From: Flavobacterium daemonense
GTDB lineage: Bacteria; Bacteroidota; Bacteroidia; Flavobacteriales; Flavobacteriaceae
Direction: 5' to 3'
Assembly (NCBI RefSeq): GCF_007341385.1
Contig: NZ_VJYD01000008.1
Location: 62,001 to 126,000, forward strand
Length of the DNA: 64,000 bases
Below are positions 1 through 7,100 of this stretch, piece after piece. Under the pieces are notes generated by a model. The model made no database searches, was not told the DNA's origin, and was given only the letters and a program-made list of their open reading frames with translations. The position numbers and the translations under genes were made by a program. Positions within the stretch are counted from its first letter, which is position 1. The number at the start of each line of letters is the position of its first letter.

Positions 1-76
1 GTCGCTCTGTAACAGCAAAAAAATATAGTTTTTCGAGCAAAAGGCTTTTCATTTCAGTCTGGGCTAGTTTTCCCAT
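1..76 (-). CDS. possible 5' end of an unidentified gene (partial)
   Basis: From an ATG at 76-74 the minus strand stays open for 25 codons to the window edge, giving a peptide that begins MGKLAQTEMKSLLLEKLYFF. It lies just beyond the purB terminator hairpin and runs in the same direction. There is no room for a normal promoter between that hairpin and the ATG, and I do not recognise the product, so this may be chance. Confidence 0.25.
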   Translation of the reverse strand, partial: MGKLAQTEMKSLLLEKLYFFAVTER

Positions 77-86
77 CAGATTTAAT

Positions 87-120
87 AAAAAAAGCTATCT
101 CGATAAAGATAGCTTTTTTT
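87..120 (-). terminator. terminator hairpin after purB
   Basis: Perfect 14-bp arms at 87-100 and 107-120 (core GCTATCT/AGATAGC) end in A/T runs on both sides. It starts 22 bases beyond the purB stop, and the U tract forms on the minus-strand transcript. Confidence 0.8.
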
Positions 121-142
121 GGGAAAATATTTTAGGTTTTCT

Positions 143-1489
143 TTAAATTCCTGTGTAATTGCTAGGAGTTATTTGCATTAATTCTGCTCTAACTGCATCA
201 GAAACCTCTAAAGTCGCAATAAAATTATGAATTGCGTTTTTGTCAATTGCTTCATTAGTTCTTGTCAAACCTTTTAGCACTTCATACGGATTTGGATATG
301 CTTCACGACGTAAAATTGTCTGAATTGCTTCAGCCACAACTGCCCAGTTTTTCTCTAAATCTTCAGCAAATTTGCTTTCGTTTAAAAGCAATTTGTTCAA
401 ACCTTTTAAAGTCGCTTCAAAAGCAATAATTGTGTGTCCAACTGGTACACCAACGTTTCTTAAAACAGTACTGTCAGTTAAATCACGCTGTAATCTTGAA
501 ATTGGCAATTTAGCCGCTAAATGTTCAAAAATAGCATTTGCAATTCCTAAGTTTCCTTCAGAATTTTCAAAATCAATTGGGTTTACTTTATGTGGCATTG
601 CTGATGAACCAATTTCTCCGGCTTTGATTTTTTGTTTGAAATAATCCATTGAAACATACGTCCAGATATCACGATCTAAATCGATTATGATATTGTTGAT
701 TCTTTTTAAACCATCAAAAAAAGCAGCAAAATGATCGTAATGCTCAATTTGAGTTGTTGGAAAAGAATGGTGCAAACCTAAACCAGTTTCAACAAACTTA
801 GTTCCGAATTGCTTCCAGTCAATTTGTGGATAAGCAACATGATGCGCATTGAAATTTCCAGTTGCCCCGCCAAATTTAGCTGCAAACGGAATATTGAACA
901 ACAAACGCATTTGCTCTTCTAAACGCTCCACAAAAACCAAAACTTCTTTTCCTAAGCGAGTAGGAGAAGCCGGTTGTCCGTGCGTGCGTGCCAACATTGG
1001 AATATCTTTCCATTCAACACTTAATTCCTTTAATTTAGAAATCAAAGCAATTAATGAAGGCATATAAACCTGCTCAAACGCTTCTTTTGTAGAAAGCGGA
1101 ATAGCGGTATTGTTGATATCTTGAGATGTTAATCCGAAGTGAATGAACTCTTTATATTGTGATAGACCTAGTTTTTCAAAAGCATCTTTAATAAAGTATT
1201 CAACCGCTTTTACGTCGTGGTTAGTCACTTTTTCAGTTTCTTTAATCCAAAGTGCATCTTCAGTTGAGAAATTTTTGTAGATGTTTCTCAAACTTTCAAA
1301 TAAGTCTGAATTTATTCCTTGCAACTGTGGCAGGGGAATTTCGCATAAAGCAATGAAGTATTCCACTTCAACCAAAACACGGTATTTTATTAAAGCTTCT
1401 TCAGAGAAAAAAGGTGCTAAATTTTGAGTTTTATTTCTATATCTTCCATCAATTGGTGATATAGCATTCAATTCGTTTAGAGTAGTCAT
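143..1489 (-). CDS. purB: adenylosuccinate lyase
   Basis: Cytosolic enzyme of purine synthesis. It cleaves SAICAR to AICAR plus fumarate, and adenylosuccinate to AMP plus fumarate. The 448-residue product opens MTTLNELNAISPIDGRY, as in proteobacterial-type PurB, and carries the fumarase/aspartase superfamily signature GSSAMPHKVNP at about residue 294. A catalytic-His region TSQDINNTA lies in the middle domain. The ORF can be extended to an ATG at 1516, but that codon lies inside a TAnnTTTG promoter box (1514-1521), so the start at 1489 is preferred. Transcribed alone and ended by the 87-120 hairpin. Length is normal and no key motif is missing. Confidence 0.95.
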   Translation of the reverse strand: MTTLNELNAISPIDGRYRNKTQNLAPFFSEEALIKYRVLVEVEYFIALCEIPLPQLQGINSDLFESLRNIYKNFSTEDALWIKETEKVTNHDVKAVEYFIKDAFEKLGLSQYKEFIHFGLTSQDINNTAIPLSTKEAFEQVYMPSLIALISKLKELSVEWKDIPMLARTHGQPASPTRLGKEVLVFVERLEEQMRLLFNIPFAAKFGGATGNFNAHHVAYPQIDWKQFGTKFVETGLGLHHSFPTTQIEHYDHFAAFFDGLKRINNIIIDLDRDIWTYVSMDYFKQKIKAGEIGSSAMPHKVNPIDFENSEGNLGIANAIFEHLAAKLPISRLQRDLTDSTVLRNVGVPVGHTIIAFEATLKGLNKLLLNESKFAEDLEKNWAVVAEAIQTILRREAYPNPYEVLKGLTRTNEAIDKNAIHNFIATLEVSDAVRAELMQITPSNYTGI

Positions 1490-1513
1490 TGTTATGTTGT
1501 TTTTCGAAAGGTG

Positions 1514-1521
1514 CAAATATA
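1514..1521 (-). promoter_or_regulatory. -7 promoter box of purB
   Basis: The minus strand reads TATATTTG, matching TAnnTTTG. It sits 25 bases before the chosen purB start and helps decide that start. I see no convincing -33 element. Confidence 0.6.
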
Positions 1522-1592
1522 AACAGAATTTGCGGATTTAAAGTAATTCTAAAGTCAATTGAAGGCATTTAAAAAGGGAAAAAATTAGATAA

Positions 1593-1660
1593 AACACGAA
1601 TTTCATGAATTAGCACTAATCCTAATAAAAAAATCCGTGCTAATTCGTGCAATTCGTGTT
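1593..1660. repeat. CACGAATT-type inverted repeat hairpin
   Basis: Arms at 1593-1616 and 1637-1660 match at 22 of 24 positions. Each arm is made of degenerate 9-10 base units related to CACGAATT (CACGAATTT, CATGAATTA, GCACTAAT). It occupies the spacer between two minus-strand genes, so it could also act as a terminator for the sirtuin gene. Related elements lie at 7011-7048 and 53941-54022. Confidence 0.75.
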
Positions 1661-1667
1661 CTGTAAC

Positions 1668-2357
1668 TTATAGATTTTTTAATTTTTCTCTTAAATCGGC
1701 AACACCTTCTGATGCAAATTTGGCAATCGTTTCGACTTTATTTCTAATATTTGGAATCGCAATTGGTTTTGGATCAATATAAAAAACCGGAGTTGTACTT
1801 GGCGCATACGCAATCAAGCCAGCTGCAGGATACACTTGCAGAGAAGTTCCAATTACCGCAAAATAATCTGCCGTTTCAGTAATATTAATAGCTTCTTCAA
1901 GAGCCGGAACTTCTTCGCCAAACCAAACAATATGCGGACGTAATTGATGTCCGTTTTCGTCAAGATCGCCAGTATTTAAATCTTCCGTCCAATCTAAAAT
2001 CAAGTTTTTATTTTGTACGCTTCGTACTTTTAATAATTCGCCATGCAAATGTAAAACGTTAGTGCTTCCGGCACGTTCATGCAAATCATCAACATTTTGA
2101 GTAATAATATAAACGTCGAAATCTTTTTCTAATTCGGCTAAAATGATATGTCCTAAATTTGGTTTTACTTCTTTTAATTGCTGGCGCCTTTTATTATAAA
2201 AATCTAAAACCAATTCTTGATTTTTGTACCAGCCTTCTGGAGTTGCGACTTCCATAACATCATGGCCTTCCCATAATCCGTCACTATCGCGAAAAGTTTT
2301 TATACCACTTTCTGCACTAATTCCGGCGCCGGTTAAAACGACAAGTTTCTTTTTCAT
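1668..2357 (-). CDS. cobB: NAD-dependent protein deacylase (sirtuin, CobB-like)
   Basis: Cytosolic sirtuin that removes acyl groups from lysines using NAD. Seen: the NAD-binding GAGISAESG at residues 10-18, FRDSDGLW after it, TQNVDDLHERAG at about 86-97, and catalytic His105 in HGEL. Tyr54 and Arg57 form the Y-x-x-R pair that in the SIRT5/CobB class binds succinyl or malonyl groups, so desuccinylase activity is likely (inference). No cysteine lies between HGEL and FGE, so the usual four-Cys zinc site is absent. At 229 residues it is a normal short bacterial sirtuin. The neighbours (purB, a small secreted protein) give no functional clue. Confidence 0.9.
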   Translation of the reverse strand: MKKKLVVLTGAGISAESGIKTFRDSDGLWEGHDVMEVATPEGWYKNQELVLDFYNKRRQQLKEVKPNLGHIILAELEKDFDVYIITQNVDDLHERAGSTNVLHLHGELLKVRSVQNKNLILDWTEDLNTGDLDENGHQLRPHIVWFGEEVPALEEAINITETADYFAVIGTSLQVYPAAGLIAYAPSTTPVFYIDPKPIAIPNIRNKVETIAKFASEGVADLREKLKNL

Positions 2358-2442
2358 TTTTTAAAATTTATTCTTTAGTAGCATATTGCAAAATTCATCA
2401 ATATATTAAACTGGAAGGGTAGTTTTTTCTTACTTTTATAAA

Positions 2443-2814
2443 ATGAAAAAGCTGTTTTTATTCTTCCTATTTCTAGAAAGCGCAATGATTTGTGCTCAAA
2501 CCAAAAATAGAAATTTATTTTATGCGGATAGCACTATAACTTCGTTTTCGTTTGTAAAAGTGCAGCCACCATCTTTTATGGAATATAAAAACGTCTTGTA
2601 TTCCTCACAAGTATATTCGATTTATAATCCGAAACCTGGTTTTTTGCCAATTAATACAAAATCACAACACTATTATTCTCTTGCCAATACCAATAAATTG
2701 CTCAAACTGGAAATGAGCTCTATTAAACCAACGCCAATTTTCCCAGATGAGGATAATAATAAATCGCTTAGAGATGCTATTTTTGAAACCGTTGTAAGTT
2801 CTATTTTTGAATAA
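2443..2814 (+). CDS. small secreted protein of unknown function
   Basis: 123 residues. The N-terminus has a Lys pair, a Phe/Leu-rich hydrophobic stretch and Ala-Gln after a probable signal-peptidase site (near residue 19), so export is likely. The rest is polar, with repeated Tyr/Ser/Pro and no motif I recognise. It is divergent from the sirtuin gene. TACTTTTA ten bases upstream is one base from a -7 box but too close to be convincing. It is followed within 65 bases by the methyltransferase gene, which has its own promoter. Confidence 0.6.
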   Translation: MKKLFLFFLFLESAMICAQTKNRNLFYADSTITSFSFVKVQPPSFMEYKNVLYSSQVYSIYNPKPGFLPINTKSQHYYSLANTNKLLKLEMSSIKPTPIFPDEDNNKSLRDAIFETVVSSIFE

Positions 2815-2852
2815 AAATGATGGTAAACTATTAAAAAGATTCCTTTAAAATG

Positions 2853-2860
2853 TATTTTTG
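2853..2860 (+). promoter_or_regulatory. -7 promoter box of the TrmH-type gene
   Basis: TATTTTTG matches TAnnTTTG and ends 18 bases before the ATG at 2879. An upstream in-frame TTG at 2858 overlaps this box and so is unlikely to be the start. Confidence 0.6.
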
Positions 2861-2878
2861 CGACAAAATTGTATTAAA

Positions 2879-3544
2879 ATGATTGATTTAGATTACTTAG
2901 CCTTTCTCGAAAATATATTAACAGATAACCGCAAAGAAAGATTTTTAGAAGTATTAGGAAACCGCACCAAGCATTTTACTGTTGCTGTAGAAGACGTTTT
3001 TCAGATGCATAATACAAGCGCAGTAATGAGAAGCTGTGAGGTTTTTGGGATTCAGGAATTAAATGTAATCGAACAACGTTTTGGTAAAAGAATTGATAAA
3101 GAAATTGCTCTTGGTGCCCAAAAATGGGTAGATATCAATCGATTTGATTCGGTTTCAGGATGTCTTTCTGATTTAAAAAACAAAGGCTATCAAATCATCG
3201 CAACGACTCCGCACGAAAAGGATTCTCTTCTAGAAGATTTTGATATTACAAAACCAAGTGCGTTATTTTTCGGAACCGAAAAAGAAGGTTTGTCACAAGA
3301 AATCATGGACAACGCCGATGGGTTTTTAAAAATACCAATGGTTGGTTTTACCGAAAGTCTAAACATTTCGGTTTCTGCCGCAATTGTTATTCAAAACTTA
3401 ACCAATAGATTAAGAAGATCGGATATAAAATGGCAATTATCTGAAGAAGAAATTTTAGTAAAGCGTTTAGATTGGGCCAAAAATTCAATTCGAGATATTA
3501 AAAGAATCGAAGCAAGATATTATCAAGATAATCCGAGGTTGTAA
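2879..3544 (+). CDS. trmH: TrmH-family RNA 2'-O-methyltransferase
   Basis: SPOUT-class SAM-dependent methyltransferase, most likely tRNA guanosine-18 2'-O-methyltransferase. The 221-residue protein begins MIDLDYLAFL. Motif 1 (NTSAVMRSCEVFG) lies near residues 45-57, motif 2 (FFGTEKEGLS) in the middle, and motif 3 (SLNISVSAAIVIQNL) forms the knotted cofactor site. A basic C-terminal tail (IRDIKRIEARYYQ) fits tRNA binding as in TrmH rather than the 23S-rRNA RlmB branch. That choice is inferred from length and the tail. A bidirectional hairpin follows. Confidence 0.85.
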   Translation: MIDLDYLAFLENILTDNRKERFLEVLGNRTKHFTVAVEDVFQMHNTSAVMRSCEVFGIQELNVIEQRFGKRIDKEIALGAQKWVDINRFDSVSGCLSDLKNKGYQIIATTPHEKDSLLEDFDITKPSALFFGTEKEGLSQEIMDNADGFLKIPMVGFTESLNISVSAAIVIQNLTNRLRRSDIKWQLSEEEILVKRLDWAKNSIRDIKRIEARYYQDNPRL

Positions 3545-3712
3545 GAGACTAAGAGACTAAGATACTAAGGTTCTGAGATGCTAAGTTTTTTTGAGATTTA
3601 GTATTTATAAAAAAACTGAGCTAAACACATTGAAGTGTGTCTAGCTGAGTTTTTTTTATAAAACAATGTTTGGAAAAATCTTAGAATCTCAGAACCTTAG
3701 TATCTTAGCTTC
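3545..3712. repeat. paired period-8 tandem repeats flanking a terminator
   Basis: Units gagactaa, gagactaa, gatactaa, ggttctga and gatgctaa run head to tail at 3545-3584. The reverse complement of four such units lies at 3679-3712. Positions 3561-3584 match the complement of 3681-3704 at 23 of 24 bases, so the whole convergent spacer can fold as a long hairpin around the inner terminator. Same family as 5318-5382, 14317-14349 and 44453-44534. Confidence 0.8.
3611..3654. terminator. bidirectional terminator
   Basis: A 19-base stem with two non-Watson-Crick positions (AAAAACTGAGCT.. / ..AGCTGAGTTTTT) and a short loop, with T runs on both strands. It lies between the convergent genes at 2879-3544 and 3722-4642. 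Confidence 0.8.
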
Positions 3713-3721
3713 TTTTAAAAA

Positions 3722-4642
3722 CTATCTTCCAAAAGATTCGTAACTATCTGTGGCGTATTTTTCAAAACGTTTTAGTAATATGATATTTTGCGTTTCAGTT
3801 TCGGTTAATTGATTGTTGACATTTTCTGAAATAGGAACATACCACGGAACATAATCGAAAAATTGGCGAATTGTGTTCGATTTGAAAGCATAACCATGTC
3901 GGGCAAAAATGGTATTTCTCAGAATTTCTAAGTCCAGTTTCTTTAAATTCTTTAATTGACTTTCTTTTAATTTGGTTGTTGAAGAATTGATCGTTAAGAT
4001 AGCGCTTGATGCAGCTCTGAAAAGCTCAGAACTGGACTCATATTCCTCATCTTCATTTATCGAATCTTTTTCAATTTCATCCTGTGATTGTTCTTCCGTT
4101 TGCTCTTGTTCTTCCATTTTTTTAGGATTTACATAATCGACATAGACATCGTCTTCAGGAAGCATCAAATTCGGGTCATATTTAAATTCTTTTTTAGTAA
4201 GTATGAATTTCCTTTTAGTTACTTCTATTGTTGGATCATTGGCTGTCCAGGTTCCTACTAATAAAGTATCTTTTTGGATCTCAAAATTGAAGACACCATC
4301 GTTTTTAGGATCTCCATATTCTTTAAGCGTAAAATAAAATGTATTCCCTGTTTTGGTCATTTGACCTTTTATAGTTTTGCTTTTTCCGTCAATAATTCTT
4401 TGTCCAGTAACTTCAGATTCCGTAATTTTTTTGAGTAAAATATTAATTCTCGTGTTTTCTTTAGTTATTGGTTTTGCAGTATCTCTTTCTTCGACGCTAA
4501 AAGTGCCAACAAAAGAACCATATAAATAAGTTCTTATTTCTTTGTTTTCAGCTAAAAGATGGGTTTTTTTAGTGTCTTTTTTTTCTTTAGAATTACATGA
4601 AAATAATAAAACGGCAACAAATAAATAAAGAAGGTTTTTCAT
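3722..4642 (-). CDS. YARHG-domain lipoprotein
   Basis: 306 residues. A lipoprotein signal with a lipobox ending LFSC (Cys16) predicts a lipid-anchored envelope protein. The middle is a beta-rich region of no known family, then an acidic Glu/Gln/Asp linker at about residues 175-200. The C-terminus (about 225-300) has IFARHGYAF and WYVP, the hallmarks of the YARHG domain, an extracellular domain whose function is not established. The ATG overlaps the stop of the upstream membrane-protein gene by four bases (ATGA), so the two are co-transcribed. Confidence 0.75.
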   Translation of the reverse strand: MKNLLYLFVAVLLFSCNSKEKKDTKKTHLLAENKEIRTYLYGSFVGTFSVEERDTAKPITKENTRINILLKKITESEVTGQRIIDGKSKTIKGQMTKTGNTFYFTLKEYGDPKNDGVFNFEIQKDTLLVGTWTANDPTIEVTKRKFILTKKEFKYDPNLMLPEDDVYVDYVNPKKMEEQEQTEEQSQDEIEKDSINEDEEYESSSELFRAASSAILTINSSTTKLKESQLKNLKKLDLEILRNTIFARHGYAFKSNTIRQFFDYVPWYVPISENVNNQLTETETQNIILLKRFEKYATDSYESFGR

Positions 4643-5274
4643 TTTTTGGATTGGTTATAAAGATAATATTCAGCGATTAATAAATTAGGCACCCACCCAA
4701 GCCAAGCTATTATTTGATAAACATCCATTGGTGAGGGTTGAAACAAATATACAAGAAAAACCTTCCAAAAACGTAAGGTTATTGCTGAAAATGTTAATGC
4801 GAAACTTCGCAACATAAAAGCCTTGTGAAGCTTAATATTTTTGTTTTTAACGGTTGAAAAACCTTTCAGCGTAAAGTAAAACCATAAGATTGATAAGGTG
4901 ACAAAAGATATTTTTGAATAAAAACCTCCATTCGCAAAAATGCCAATAAATAAGCCCGAGGGAGCACTTAAAAACAATACAATAAATACATATAGTTTGC
5001 CTATACTTCTATGAATAGCAGGTTTTCTCTTTAATAAACTGGAATTAAATTGAGTAAATCCAGCAAGTAAAACAAAAATTGCTGAATACACATGTATGTA
5101 AAAGAAAGTAGTGTAAAAAGGGATTTCGGTAACTTCCGTCTGTTTTATTTGAAGAAAAGCGACATCATTCCTGAATGGAATGTATTGAAAGGTGATTTTA
5201 ATCATTAAAATGAAAAAATAGCTAAAGCACAATGTCATTAACAACGGCAACGAAAGCTTTAAATATTTTTTCAA
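4639..5274 (-). CDS. DUF2306-type integral membrane protein
   Basis: 211 residues from a TTG start (MKKYLKLSL). I count about six hydrophobic segments. HVYSAIFVLLAG, the HRSIGKLY motif and KLHKAFMLRSFALTFSAITLR fit DUF2306, a family of multi-pass proteins with conserved His/Arg and no assigned role. It is the first gene of a two-gene operon with the YARHG lipoprotein. TACATTTG at 5302-5309 is a good promoter box upstream. Confidence 0.7.
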   Translation of the reverse strand: MKKYLKLSLPLLMTLCFSYFFILMIKITFQYIPFRNDVAFLQIKQTEVTEIPFYTTFFYIHVYSAIFVLLAGFTQFNSSLLKRKPAIHRSIGKLYVFIVLFLSAPSGLFIGIFANGGFYSKISFVTLSILWFYFTLKGFSTVKNKNIKLHKAFMLRSFALTFSAITLRFWKVFLVYLFQPSPMDVYQIIAWLGWVPNLLIAEYYLYNQSKK

Positions 5275-5301
5275 TTTACTTACAACAGATTATTTGAGAA
5301 T

Positions 5302-5309
5302 CAAATGTA
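5302..5309 (-). promoter_or_regulatory. -7 promoter box of the DUF2306/YARHG operon
   Basis: The minus strand reads TACATTTG, matching TAnnTTTG, 28 bases before the TTG start at 5274. Confidence 0.55.
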
Positions 5310-5317
5310 AGAAAAAG

Positions 5318-5382
5318 ATTCTGAGTTGCTAGAATTCTAATAATAAAATCTTAGCATCTCAGAACCTCAGAACCTTAGAGCC
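5318..5382. repeat. period-8 tandem repeat pair
   Basis: Units attctgag and ttgctaga occur on the plus strand from 5318. The complementary units (ttagcatc, tcagaacc, tcagaacc, ttagagcc) lie at 5351-5382. The two halves are imperfect inverted copies around a short AT-rich centre. The element lies between the 3' end of the PepSY gene and the DUF2306 promoter, so it may also terminate the PepSY transcript. Confidence 0.7.
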
Positions 5383-5386
5383 TTTT

Positions 5387-6985
5387 TTATTTTTTCAAAA
5401 AAAGAATAAAACCTAAAACACTCACAATTAAAATAGAAAGTGCTGCCAAAACGGTTGCTAAATCCCGAATATTTTTTCCAGCCCAATCCATAAATAAAAA
5501 TTTGTGCAGAATGGCAAATGAATAACCTTCGATTTTGTCTGAATTATTGACAACTGCAGCCAATCTTGAGGTGGAGGTTTCAATGAAATAAGTTGTTTTT
5601 TCTGGTGTGTCGTACGCCAGTTTTACAACCGGAAGCCTTTTGTTTACAAAACCATATTCTCTGCTGTCAAAATCGGTTAAAACTTTTGATTCTAGTAATT
5701 TTATGTTTTCAAATGAAGGCTGAGAATCATCTTCTGATGTATCGATCATTTCACAACAAGAAGCTTTTGGCGCTCCATCTGTAAAATAATAAGCTAGAAA
5801 TTCGGCATATTCCAAATCCATATTTGGAACTACTTTATTTGTAGTGGCGCTAATGTAAACCACCTCAGATTTTGGATCGTCTTTTTTATTCCATTTCGAA
5901 TCTGATTTTGGCTTTTTGAATCTTTTCGTTTCTTTTTCAAGTAATTGACATCTGTAATACGTAGAGTCATTTAGGGTAATTAAACTGATGTTTTGAAAAC
6001 GATCCCAATCTAAATTTAAATTGTTATTTGCTCCAGGAATTTCTTTGGTTACAAAAGTTGGTTCATAAACCATTTGCGACAAAGTATAAGGAGCCCATTT
6101 TGTAGTTGCATGATAAGCGCCACTAAAAGCAAAAGTCAATGTGAAAAGCGAAACCCAGATTCCAATTTGGCGATGGTATTTTCTTAAACCTTTTTTTGGC
6201 TGTAAATTATCTGTTTTTTTGAATTGTTTCCAAAGTAAACCATAAATTAAAATACCGCTCAAGGCAGAAAATCCAATAATAGACAAGAGGAAAATCATCG
6301 TAATAATTCGGATGCTGTTATTGCTGATCGCATCTATAAATGACCAATTGTGAAATGTGTCAAAAAACCAGATGAAAAATTGTCTCGATGTTGGATTATA
6401 AGTTGCTAATTTGCTTGAAGAAGTTTCAACATAAACCTGCATGGCATCTGGTCGGTCAAAACTTACTTTATGAACTGGCAAATAACGATTTACATATTTG
6501 TATTGCGATGTGAATTCGGTTAAAATCTCACTGTTTTTTACAGCGCTTTTTTGGTCATCTAAAAAGTAACGCGAAAGCCATTCGGCATATTTTTGATCTC
6601 CGTTTTCCAGTTTTTTAGCTGTTGAAGCATCAAAATACCAAAGTTGTCCAAGAATTGTTTTTACCTGATAATAAGTCGCATTGTTGAAAGTTACAATTCT
6701 GAAATTTTTGAATTGCGATATTTCGTTTTTCAGCAAAACTTCTTGGATAGAATAATGCAGTTGGCTTTTATCAATAATTGATTGTTCGATTTTGTCATGT
6801 GCAATTTCTGGCTTGAAAAAATGCGCCATAAACGGATGCATTAAACCAGAAAATGTCCAGAAAATCACAGGAATAATCGTAATTAAACCAATAACACGAT
6901 GCCATTTGTACATGTGTTGTTTGATTTTTTTGATGAATTTAGAATCTTTCTTCTTCGAAGATTTTTTGTTTGTTTCTTTACTCAT
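5387..6985 (-). CDS. PepSY-associated membrane protein
   Basis: 532-residue inner-membrane protein of the PepSY-TM (PiuB-like) family. Two similar halves each start with a His-containing helix (WHRVIGL near residue 29; YHRQIGIWVSLF near 270) and hold a large periplasmic loop with a PepSY-like fold. There are about four membrane segments and the protein ends FILFLKK. In known cases such proteins accompany TonB receptors and may reduce or handle ferric siderophores. The periplasmic part of the second half has an adjacent Cys-Cys (ASCCEM). It lies 115 bases after the TonB receptor gene on the same strand, with a T-run/CAC repeat element between them. Confidence 0.8.
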   Translation of the reverse strand: MSKETNKKSSKKKDSKFIKKIKQHMYKWHRVIGLITIIPVIFWTFSGLMHPFMAHFFKPEIAHDKIEQSIIDKSQLHYSIQEVLLKNEISQFKNFRIVTFNNATYYQVKTILGQLWYFDASTAKKLENGDQKYAEWLSRYFLDDQKSAVKNSEILTEFTSQYKYVNRYLPVHKVSFDRPDAMQVYVETSSSKLATYNPTSRQFFIWFFDTFHNWSFIDAISNNSIRIITMIFLLSIIGFSALSGILIYGLLWKQFKKTDNLQPKKGLRKYHRQIGIWVSLFTLTFAFSGAYHATTKWAPYTLSQMVYEPTFVTKEIPGANNNLNLDWDRFQNISLITLNDSTYYRCQLLEKETKRFKKPKSDSKWNKKDDPKSEVVYISATTNKVVPNMDLEYAEFLAYYFTDGAPKASCCEMIDTSEDDSQPSFENIKLLESKVLTDFDSREYGFVNKRLPVVKLAYDTPEKTTYFIETSTSRLAAVVNNSDKIEGYSFAILHKFLFMDWAGKNIRDLATVLAALSILIVSVLGFILFLKK

Positions 6986-6991
6986 TGGTTG

Positions 6992-7048
6992 TTTTTTTTT
7001 TTTTTTTTTTGGCCACAGATTTCACAGATTAAACGGATTTTTATCATT
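6992..7048. repeat. T19 tract followed by CACAGATT-type repeats
   Basis: Nineteen T at 6992-7010 run directly into GGCCACAGATTTCACAGATT and then AACGGATTT, a 9-base periodic array. The same plan (T run, then GCCAC and 9-10 base units) is seen at 53924-53969. It sits between the TonB receptor gene and the PepSY gene. Confidence 0.7.
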
Positions 7049-7071
7049 AAGAAATCTTTTTAATCCTTTAA

Positions 7072-7089
7072 TCCCGATAGCTATCGGGA
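7072..7089. repeat. perfect 18-bp palindrome
   Basis: TCCCGATAG followed by CTATCGGGA is fully self-complementary. It lies 12 bases beyond the stop of the TonB receptor gene and may serve as its transcript end, though no T run follows on the minus strand. Confidence 0.7.
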
Positions 7090-7100
7090 GTGGCTAAATA

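Noticed and set aside
3545..3712. CRISPR-like array of short repeats
   Set aside because: Units are 8 bases and head to tail without spacers, and no cas gene is present.
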